In this document: positions 57,832 to 64,000 of the stretch, piece after piece | Numbering within the stretch: the stretch's first letter is position 1 | How the letters are laid out: every line of letters begins with the position of its first letter | Assembly (NCBI RefSeq): GCF_007991335.1 | Contig: NZ_BJYD01000029.1 | Coordinates: 1 to 64,000, forward strand | Reading direction: 5' to 3' | DNA: 64,000 nucleotides | Source: Halobacillus faecis | GTDB lineage: Bacteria; Bacillota; Bacilli; Bacillales; Halobacillaceae | The notes under the pieces: model-generated | Database searches by the model: none | Seen by the model: only the letters and a program-made list of their open reading frames with translations | What the model was told of the DNA's origin: nothing | Translations under genes and position numbers: made by a program

Positions 57832-60627
57832 TTATCCCCTTTTTATGAATGATTTTAAAAAATGATCCTCAAATGTTTCCGCTTGTAGCGGATGACTGTA
57901 ATAATACCCCTGGATCCAGTGACAACCATGCTCTGCAAGGAAAGTCGCCTGTGCTGCTTCTTCGACCCCTTCGGCGATCACGTTGAGCTGGAGGCTGTCA
58001 GCAAGGGTGATGATGGTTTTGGTTATGGCCGCATTGTTCCGATTTGTCGTGACGTTGTTAATAAAGGACTTGTCGATTTTTAAAGTATCTACAGGAAAAT
58101 CTTTTAGATAGCCAAGGGAAGAATAGCCCGTACCGAAATCATCAATCGATATTTGGACACCGAGTTCTTTCAATTGGCCGATTGTTTTTAATGTGTGCTC
58201 CGTATTATGGATAATTAAATTCTCCGTTAGTTCAAGCTCAAGGTGCTTAGCGGGGAGGCCGGTTTCTTCTAATATGTCCGACACCGTAAGCACAAGGTTC
58301 TGTTGATTGAATTGTTGAGGAGATAAATTAGCGGACACGATCAATTCCGTATGTCCAGAAGTCACCCATTTTTTCATTTGCTGACATGCTTCCCGTATGA
58401 CCCATTCACCAAGGTTTGTAATAAGACCTGTTTCCTCTGCGAGAGGAATGAATTGGCCGGGAGGGATGGTGCCACGCCGTGGGTGGTTCCAACGGATTAA
58501 TGATTCCATACCGATGAGCTTTTCTGTACGTACATCGAATTTAGGCTGGTAATACAGTTCAAATTCGTCATTTTTTTGCAATGCTTTGAAAAGGTCATTC
58601 TCAAGCTGGATTTGTTCAAAGGTGCGACTCTCAATCTCTGGTGAAAACAATTGATATTGATTACCAGATAAGTCCTTCGCCTTGTACATCGCGACATCCG
58701 CATGTTTGATCAACGTTTCGGCGGTATCCCCGTTTTCTGGGAAAAGACTGATGCCGATACTGGTTTTGATGGAAATCTCATGATCACCGATTACAAAAGG
58801 ATCATTGAAGGCTTCTAAAATCCTTTTTGCACATTTCACGGCTCCTTCTTCCCTCTCAATCGTCGGTAGTAGAATGATGAACTCGTCCCCGCCTTGTCTT
58901 GAGACGGTCGCACCGTTCGGCACAGCCTTTTGCAGGCGTTCAGCCACATTCAGCAGGACTTTGTCTCCAAAACTGTGCCCGAAAGTATCATTGATCTTCT
59001 TAAAGCGATCAAGATCAAGAAATAGAATGGCAATGGGCTTATGTGCCAGTTCTGCATATTGAAGAGCCTGGTTGAGTCGATCTTGAAACAGCACACGGTT
59101 TGGTACATTTGTCACGCTGTCGTAGTAGGCGTGGTATTTGATTTTTTCTTCCATTTGTTTTCTGGAGGTTACATCTTTGAAAGTGACCACATAACCGGTA
59201 GTAAGATCGTTTTCCAGTTTAGGAGTGATGACGTATTCCACTGGGAAAGTATCGCCGGACTTTTTAAAGAAAAAATAATCTTTGTCTGTATGGCCGTCCT
59301 TTTGTTCGTAGTGTTCTAAGAACGTTTTTTGATTATCGAAGATCTGGGAATAAGGTGCACCTATGATTTCCCTCTCATTCTCATAACCTAATAATTCTGT
59401 AGCAGAAGGGTTCGCGAATGTGATGTGTCCCTCAAGGTCGATTCCAAAAATCCCTTCACCCGCTGAATTCAAAATCAAATCTTTCTCACGACTGATTTGC
59501 GTGAGCTCGGAAATGGCTTCCTCCAGCTCATCATTCTTTTGTAATAATTCTGACGTACGGTCCTGTATAATCATTTCCTGCTTCTCCATATAGAGCAGGT
59601 TGAAAAGGACGGGGGCGGTTGTATCTACAATCGATTCAGCCAATTGACAGGCAGAGTCAGAGTAGACCTGACCGGTTTCCTTCAGGTTTACAATGGCGAT
59701 TGCACCCAGCACTTCCCCAAGCGAAACGAGAGGAATCATATATAAGCCTTTCATTCCGAACTTTTCGCATATCTCCTTGTTCGTCCGGGGATCTTCAAAA
59801 ACATCCGGGACTAGAATGGATGTCTTGGTATTAATCACTTCTTGAAAAACAGGATCCTCTCTGTGGTTAAACTGGGCTTTCTGGTGGGTTTCTTTCCAAT
59901 CTTCTTCTGTCCACTCACTTTCTTTACTGAGGCTTGCAGGCTTTAGTTTGTGTTCTGCAATGGGGTCAATGAAGTGGGCTCCGATATTTGGATTTTCGAG
60001 GACTTCTCCTAAATAATAGAAGCATTTGTCCAGCGCTTCTTGTAAAGAGGAACATAAGGAAAGGTCACGGGTAACATTGAGCAACAGTTGCTTTTCACTG
60101 ATCAATTTCTCTTTACGTGTCAGATTGTTTGCATTTCTAATCGCCACAGCCGCCATGTTGACGTAAGCTTTCACGGATTCGATTTCCGATTCTGTTAGAT
60201 TCATCGGTGTCCCATAATCAAACAAAAACACGAGGCCGTAGAGTTCATTTTCATAAGAAATAGGCGCGACGAGCAGTGAATTAATTTTAAAGGCCTGGAT
60301 CGCCCGTTGATCTGGACGGTCATCCTTGGATGTATCAGGTATGTAAATGGTTTTTCTTGTTTCGATGACCTCTTTAGCGAGGAGATCATACTCCGGGTCC
60401 ACGATGTGCATATCAAGCGTCATTCCATTGATCAAGGCCGGTTTTCCGACATAGCCTTGGTAGGTACCATCCTCTCGAGGCAGGTAAATGCCCACAGAGT
60501 CGCACCGCATAATTTCTTCAGATATGGCTGTGACCACGTGTTCTAATACATCGCGTAAATCATGCTCCGTGTTGATGAGCTGTGTGATTTGAGCGAGGCG
60601 AGAATATCTAGTTTGTTCTTCAGCCAT
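57832..60627 (-). CDS. GAF-GAF-PAS-GGDEF-EAL protein (cyclic di-GMP turnover)
   Basis: A 931-residue cytoplasmic signalling protein without membrane helices: two GAF domains (about 10-170 and 180-340), a coiled link, a PAS domain (about 380-500), a diguanylate cyclase domain with intact GGDEF (about 578), then an EAL phosphodiesterase domain whose signature reads ESLIRW instead of EALIRW; the later motifs DDFGTGYSSLGYLKDFPVDTLKIDKSFI and EGVEE are intact. No RxxD inhibitory site precedes GGDEF. It probably responds to a ligand or redox signal through GAF/PAS. GGAGG precedes the ATG at 60627; the frame extends 35 codons upstream without a site. Confidence 0.92.
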   Translation of the reverse strand: MAEEQTRYSRLAQITQLINTEHDLRDVLEHVVTAISEEIMRCDSVGIYLPREDGTYQGYVGKPALINGMTLDMHIVDPEYDLLAKEVIETRKTIYIPDTSKDDRPDQRAIQAFKINSLLVAPISYENELYGLVFLFDYGTPMNLTESEIESVKAYVNMAAVAIRNANNLTRKEKLISEKQLLLNVTRDLSLCSSLQEALDKCFYYLGEVLENPNIGAHFIDPIAEHKLKPASLSKESEWTEEDWKETHQKAQFNHREDPVFQEVINTKTSILVPDVFEDPRTNKEICEKFGMKGLYMIPLVSLGEVLGAIAIVNLKETGQVYSDSACQLAESIVDTTAPVLFNLLYMEKQEMIIQDRTSELLQKNDELEEAISELTQISREKDLILNSAGEGIFGIDLEGHITFANPSATELLGYENEREIIGAPYSQIFDNQKTFLEHYEQKDGHTDKDYFFFKKSGDTFPVEYVITPKLENDLTTGYVVTFKDVTSRKQMEEKIKYHAYYDSVTNVPNRVLFQDRLNQALQYAELAHKPIAILFLDLDRFKKINDTFGHSFGDKVLLNVAERLQKAVPNGATVSRQGGDEFIILLPTIEREEGAVKCAKRILEAFNDPFVIGDHEISIKTSIGISLFPENGDTAETLIKHADVAMYKAKDLSGNQYQLFSPEIESRTFEQIQLENDLFKALQKNDEFELYYQPKFDVRTEKLIGMESLIRWNHPRRGTIPPGQFIPLAEETGLITNLGEWVIREACQQMKKWVTSGHTELIVSANLSPQQFNQQNLVLTVSDILEETGLPAKHLELELTENLIIHNTEHTLKTIGQLKELGVQISIDDFGTGYSSLGYLKDFPVDTLKIDKSFINNVTTNRNNAAITKTIITLADSLQLNVIAEGVEEAAQATFLAEHGCHWIQGYYYSHPLQAETFEDHFLKSFIKRG

Positions 60628-60724
60628 TGAAAAACCTCCATAGTTGTCATATTTTGATAAAGTTCGACTATTATAACGAACTTCCTGCATTTCAAGCATA
60701 ACTTTTACAAAAAAACAAAGAAAC

Positions 60725-60750
60725 AGGCACAAAAGAGGACTTTTGCGCCC
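60725..60750 (-). terminator. chrA terminator
   Basis: Stem formed by AGGCACAAAAG / CTTTTGCGCC; read leftwards it is followed by a T-rich stretch. Confidence 0.75.
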
Positions 60751-60756
60751 GTTTTC

Positions 60757-61935
60757 TTACAATATATTCAAGATGGCGCCTGCACCGACTCCAATTAAAA
60801 CGATGGCCCAGGCTGGGACTTTAAAGAAGTGTAAAAGAGCGAAAAGAATGGCAGCAAGAGCAAAGTCTGCTCCTTCCATAATCGAACTTTTCAACACAGG
60901 GTCATAAAAAGCGGCAAGGAGAATGCCGACAACACTTGCGTTTACTCCTGTAAGAACGCCTTGGAAGGCCGGACGCTTTCTGAGTTCGTTTAAAAAGGGC
61001 AGAGCCGCTATCAAAAACAAGAAGGAGGGCAGGAAAATACCTGCGGTTGCCACGAGGGCCCCTGCAATGCCTTCAATCATTGTTCCCAGATAGCTAGAGA
61101 ATGTGAACAAAGGACCTGGTACGGCCTGTGCCATTCCATAACCGGCAAGGAATTCATTTGCCGTCAACCATCCCGTTGGCACCACTTCACGTTCAAGCAT
61201 TGGCAAGACGACATGTCCGCCACCGAATACTAGAGAACCGACACGGAAGAACGTATCGAACAGTTGAATCAGCATGCTTTCGGTGTTTCTTGCAAGGATT
61301 GGCAAGAAGGTAAGAAGAGTGACCAAAATGCCAAGAGAAACGACACCAATCTTTTTCGAAAACGTCACAGGAAATGGTTGAATCTTAGACTCCACCATGC
61401 TAGAGAACATTTTCCAACCGAATAATCCAGCAGCGAGGATGATCAACAACTGCATCCAGGCGGATGGATATAGAAGTAATATAAGTGCGGACACTAATGC
61501 TATGGCAATTCTGGGACGATCTGGCGTGAGTTTTTTTCCAAGACCAATCAAGGCGTGCAGAACGACTGCTGCTGCTATGACCTTCAAGCTGTGGATGAAG
61601 TTCGCATCTGCGAGGTCAAAAGACTGGTATAACAGAGCAAAAAGAACGAGAACGATAATGGATGGTACCGTAAAACCGATCCATGAGATCATCCCGCCGA
61701 GCAATCCACCACGGAGCATACCAATGGCAATTCCGACCTGACTGCTTGCAGGTCCAGGGAGAAATTGACAAAGGGAGATAATGTCCGCATACGTTTTGTC
61801 ATCGAGCCATTTTCTTCTATCGATATACTCATCCTTGAAGTAAGCCAGGTGGGCCACAGGACCACCGAATGAAGTAAATCCAAGCTTTGTTGATGCTTTA
61901 AATATTTCCAAGAGAGAACCTTTAGGTTTACTCAT
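60757..61935 (-). CDS. chrA: Chromate transporter ChrA
   Basis: A protein of about 392 residues with two CHR halves, each with the motifs KLGFTSFGGPVAHLAYF, ISLCQFLPGPASSQVGIAIG in the first, and KLGFGGxGHVVLPMLEREVV, FLAGYGMAQAVPGPLFTFSSYLG in the second. About ten to twelve membrane helices. It exports chromate. Start is uncertain: ATG at 61935 has ten-base spacing from GGAGG, TTG at 61941 four. It overlaps the stop of padR by a few bases, so the two are coupled. Confidence 0.92.
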   Translation of the reverse strand: MSKPKGSLLEIFKASTKLGFTSFGGPVAHLAYFKDEYIDRRKWLDDKTYADIISLCQFLPGPASSQVGIAIGMLRGGLLGGMISWIGFTVPSIIVLVLFALLYQSFDLADANFIHSLKVIAAAVVLHALIGLGKKLTPDRPRIAIALVSALILLLYPSAWMQLLIILAAGLFGWKMFSSMVESKIQPFPVTFSKKIGVVSLGILVTLLTFLPILARNTESMLIQLFDTFFRVGSLVFGGGHVVLPMLEREVVPTGWLTANEFLAGYGMAQAVPGPLFTFSSYLGTMIEGIAGALVATAGIFLPSFLFLIAALPFLNELRKRPAFQGVLTGVNASVVGILLAAFYDPVLKSSIMEGADFALAAILFALLHFFKVPAWAIVLIGVGAGAILNIL

Positions 61936-62251
61936 GATCAAGATTCCTCCAATCTTTTCCTAAAATTTCTTCCGCCAGTTCACGGACTTGTTCTCTTCCT
62001 TCGGCAAGCACTTCTCTGCCTTTGTCCGTTATGACGTAGTACTTCCTGATCTTTCCTTCCACTTTTTCTTCGTATTTCTCAAGCAATTCGTCTTTATGGA
62101 GCTGTTTCAATGTAGGATAAAGGGTTCCTGGGCTGATGTCATAGCCGTGGGAAGCGAGCTCTTCCATCAGGAAAGCTCCATAGATTGGTTCAATGCTTGC
62201 GTGATAGAGAATGTGGATTTTAATCGATCCTAAGAAAAAGTCTCTGAGCAC
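61928..62251 (-). CDS. PadR-family regulator
   Basis: A 107-residue winged-helix regulator: YGAFLMEELASHGYDISPGTLYPTLKQLHKDELLEKYEEKVEGKIRKYYVITDKGREVL is the PadR core. The start is GTG at 62251, eight bases after AGGAGG; the GTG three codons earlier overlaps that site. It precedes chrA on the same strand and probably represses the pair. A possible operator overlaps the -10 box of its promoter. Confidence 0.88.
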   Translation of the reverse strand: MLRDFFLGSIKIHILYHASIEPIYGAFLMEELASHGYDISPGTLYPTLKQLHKDELLEKYEEKVEGKIRKYYVITDKGREVLAEGREQVRELAEEILGKDWRNLDHE

Positions 62252-62283
62252 GGGGAGCACCTCCTCTATCGAATTCCGATATC

Positions 62284-62312
62284 AATATACGATATTGTAA
62301 AAAGAAAGGCAA
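62284..62312 (-). promoter_or_regulatory. padR-chrA promoter
   Basis: Read leftwards: TTGCCT (62312-62307), 17-base spacer, TATATT (62289-62284). An inverted repeat ATATC-N7-GATAT overlaps the -10 box. Confidence 0.6.
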
Positions 62313-62313
62313 T

Positions 62314-62349
62314 AAAAATCGCACAAACTTTACGGAGTTTGCGCGATTC
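62314..62349 (-). terminator. Terminator of the siderophore-binding gene
   Basis: Stem AAATCGCACAAACT / AGTTTGCGCGATTT type; read leftwards a T-run (ATTTTT) follows. Confidence 0.88.
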
Positions 62350-62357
62350 TTTACATT

Positions 62358-63323
62358 CTATTTACTTAACGTATCTACCATTTGATCAATACTCATTTCA
62401 TGAGCGATGACACCATCAATCGTCCAGTGACTCGGGTCGTTCATCTCGTACACCTGACCGTTTTGGGCAGCAGGGGTGTTCTGCCATACAGAGCTGTTTT
62501 CAAGAATTTCGAATCCAGGCTCACCTTCGTTTCCGATGAGGAATACGTGATCCGCATCCAACTCCCCAAGTTTTTCAAGGGCAACAGGGTTCCATTGTTC
62601 GCCTTCTTCAGGAAGGCTTTGCAGGAATTCCGGTTTAGCCATCCCCATCTCGTTGTAGAAAATGTCTGCGCCATAACGGTTTTCATCAAAGACATAGAAC
62701 TGCTCGCCCATCGTCCAGACAAACGCGACGGATTCATCCTCGATGTTTTCTTTGATTGTTGCAGAGGCTTCTTCGACTTTTTGGTCAAAGTCTGACAGCA
62801 CTTGTTCCGCTTCGTCCTGTTTGTTCAGAATTTCTCCCATTGTTGTCAGTTGCTTCCGCCAATCAGCACCTGTTTCTTCATCGAACACGTACGTTTTGGC
62901 AATACTGGAATAGTCTTCATAGCTTCCGTTCTGCAAAGCGGAAGGGGCACTGAAAATAATGAGATCAGGGTTTTGCTCAATGGCTTGTTCCACAGGGAGA
63001 TCCCAGCCGACTTTCGGTACGCCTTCAAGCTGTGGCTGCAAGTATTCCAGAACCGTTTCACCGATGGACCATTGGGCGACAGGCTTTTCTCCTAGAGCTA
63101 CCAGTGAATCCTCTAAATATGGAGCAAGAATGCGCTCAGGCTTTTCTTCAAGTGTAATCTCGCCCATCGCATGTGTAAGTGTACGTTCGCTTGTTTCCTC
63201 GTTTGTGGCTTCATCAGATTCGTCGCTTGAGGACGATGGATCTTCACCGTCACTGCTGCATCCTGTAGCTAATAGGACAAGAAGCAGTAAACCGGTTATG
63301 TAAAGGGTTACTTTTTTCGACAT
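62358..63323 (-). CDS. Iron-siderophore ABC transporter substrate-binding lipoprotein
   Basis: A 321-residue lipoprotein of the periplasmic-binding-protein (FecB/FhuD/YfiY) group: signal and lipobox LLAT-GC22, a Ser/Asp/Glu-rich linker, then the binding domain with PERILAPYLEDSLVALGEKPVAQW and NPDLIIF, linked by one long helix (the hallmark of this class). It captures a ferric siderophore for the permease encoded divergently. TAGGAGG precedes the ATG. Controlled by the Fur box. Confidence 0.92.
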   Translation of the reverse strand: MSKKVTLYITGLLLLVLLATGCSSDGEDPSSSSDESDEATNEETSERTLTHAMGEITLEEKPERILAPYLEDSLVALGEKPVAQWSIGETVLEYLQPQLEGVPKVGWDLPVEQAIEQNPDLIIFSAPSALQNGSYEDYSSIAKTYVFDEETGADWRKQLTTMGEILNKQDEAEQVLSDFDQKVEEASATIKENIEDESVAFVWTMGEQFYVFDENRYGADIFYNEMGMAKPEFLQSLPEEGEQWNPVALEKLGELDADHVFLIGNEGEPGFEILENSSVWQNTPAAQNGQVYEMNDPSHWTIDGVIAHEMSIDQMVDTLSK

Positions 63324-63354
63324 TTATTTGTTCCTCCTAAGAAATGTGTGATAA

Positions 63355-63373
63355 GATAATGATAATCATTATC
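63355..63373. promoter_or_regulatory. Fur box in divergent iron-uptake promoter
   Basis: GATAATGATAATCATTATC: exact match to the 19-base consensus. It overlaps the leftward promoter TTGACA (63387-63382), 17-base spacer, TATCAT (63364-63359), and lies just upstream of the rightward TATAGT at 63393. Fur with iron would repress both directions. Confidence 0.96.
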
Positions 63374-63387
63374 ATTGAATGTGTCAA
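63359..63387 (-). promoter_or_regulatory. Promoter of the substrate-binding gene
   Basis: TTGACA, 17-base spacer, TATCAT reading leftwards, covered by the Fur box at the -10 end. Confidence 0.75.
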
Positions 63388-63398
63388 TTCATTATAGT
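63369..63398 (+). promoter_or_regulatory. Promoter of the FecCD permease gene
   Basis: TTATCA (63369-63374), 18-base spacer, TATAGT (63393-63398) reading rightwards; the -35 box is inside the Fur box. Confidence 0.6.
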
Positions 63399-63427
63399 AG
63401 ATACATAGGTAGAGAGGGTCGCTGGCT

Positions 63428-64000
63428 GTGGAGGAACGAACGAGAGAAGCTAACAAAGAATGGAATGAAGGAACAAGAAAAGTGTGGCGTGCGGCCTTTC
63501 TTTTTACAGGTGGCATGATTCTATTAGCTGTCACGATGGCCTTATCGATTGCTGTCGGGGTAACCGACATTTCCATCGGTACGGTTTGGAAGTCTATGTT
63601 CGCTTTTGCTCCGGAGTCAACGAGCCATGCCGTCATTCGCGAACTGCGCATGCCGCGGGCTTTAGCAGGAGCCCTTGTCGGTGCATTTTTAGCTGTGTCG
63701 GGTGCGGTCATGCAGGGTCTGACGAGAAACCCTCTTGCTTCCCCGTCCATTATGGGGGTCACGCACGGTGCGGCGTTCGCTTTAATTTTGACGATCGTCT
63801 TTTTCCCTGCCGTCAGTAACATCGGAATGACAGCTGCCGCTTTTGTTGGCGCAGGGCTCGGGGTCATTCTTGTTTTTGCAGTCGGCTCCTTTTCTAAAGG
63901 TGGTCTGACACCGGCAAAGTTAGCTCTTGCTGGTGTCGCTATCGGTGGTATGCTCAGTTCTCTTTCATCGGCCATTTCTTTACACTTTCAGGTAGCAAAA
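63428..64000 (+). CDS. FecCD-family iron-siderophore permease (runs off the window)
   Basis: First 191 codons of a FecCD/FhuB-type permease. After a hydrophilic N-terminus of about 22 residues come membrane helices and the family segment LRMPRALAGALVGAFLAVSGAVMQGLTRNPLASPSIMGVTHGAAFA (about 76-120). It moves the siderophore across the membrane with the divergent binding protein. The start is GTG at 63428, nine bases after AGAGAGGG. The frame is open to the window edge; the long frames on the other strand here are shadows. Confidence 0.92.
   Translation, partial: MEERTREANKEWNEGTRKVWRAAFLFTGGMILLAVTMALSIAVGVTDISIGTVWKSMFAFAPESTSHAVIRELRMPRALAGALVGAFLAVSGAVMQGLTRNPLASPSIMGVTHGAAFALILTIVFFPAVSNIGMTAAAFVGAGLGVILVFAVGSFSKGGLTPAKLALAGVAIGGMLSSLSSAISLHFQVAK

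Noticed and set aside
63337-63975. A 212-codon frame on the minus strand and a 111-codon frame on the plus strand
   Set aside because: Both are shadows of the FecCD permease, which is open to the window edge and has the family motifs.

Overview
The window looks like chromosome of a low- to mid-GC, endospore-forming, probably salt-tolerant member of the Bacillaceae (Halobacillus or a relative). This is inferred from the Bacillus gene order sigW-rsiW-cdaA-cdaR-glmM-glmS, a glmS ribozyme, a Spo0E-type phosphatase, a GbsR-controlled sodium/solute symporter, and Bacillus-style AGGAGG ribosome sites with frequent GTG and TTG starts. No phage, insertion sequence, CRISPR array or plasmid gene was seen. 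Most of it is chromosomal housekeeping and stress genes, each unit closed by a strong terminator.

Layout. 1-700: six tRNA genes (Thr, Tyr, Gln, Lys, Gly, Ala), the end of a cluster that continues to the left. 979-9191: arginase, a convergent Spo0E-like gene, the SigW envelope-stress sigma/anti-sigma pair with an autoregulatory promoter, then c-di-AMP synthesis and amino-sugar synthesis (cdaA, cdaR, glmM, glmS with its ribozyme leader). 9310-15501: a secreted protein, a RodA/FtsW flippase-polymerase, a small phospholipase A2-like protein, a Cys-rich copper-binding-type protein and an arsenic operon arsR-arsB-arsC-trxB. 15697-19606: regulator-MFS-broken NUDIX-nucleotidyltransferase-kinase operon. 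19681-21976: GbsR and a probable choline symporter. A 1.2-kb non-coding stretch follows, then cydDC under a Rex site (23208-26641).

26747-33976: mixed small units (MBL hydrolase, membrane proteins, a mini carbonic-anhydrase-like protein, an FAD oxidoreductase behind a MITE-like repeat, a VOC epimerase, a DJ-1/PfpI protein). 34181-36600: ArsR/SmtB regulator and a Zn/Cd P-type ATPase. 36866-41711: divergent MurE-like ligase, a MESH1-like HD hydrolase, a RibF paralogue and a SAM hydrolase. 41826-49850: aldo/keto reductase, a 20-bp minisatellite, UV endonuclease UvsE, a Crp-family regulator, a CDP-alcohol phosphatidyltransferase, OsmC, a SleB-type hydrolase, an alanine symporter, a flavin reductase and a DUF2935 protein.

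50054-53832: YtrA-type GntR regulator, ABC ATPase, ABC permease and an ECF sigma factor in one operon with a YtrA-type operator. 53930-62251: lipoproteins, a TSUP exporter, a GAF-GAF-PAS-GGDEF-EAL protein joined to a ThDP enzyme, and padR-chrA. 62358-64000: divergent iron-siderophore uptake genes around a near-perfect Fur box; the permease runs off the right edge.

The most unusual observations are a repeated hairpin family at gene ends (four copies, two of them full terminators and two half copies), a second hairpin between the glmS ribozyme and its ribosome site, a MurE paralogue with altered signature motifs outside any cell-wall cluster, a YtrA-ABC-ECF sigma operon, and a recently broken NUDIX gene.
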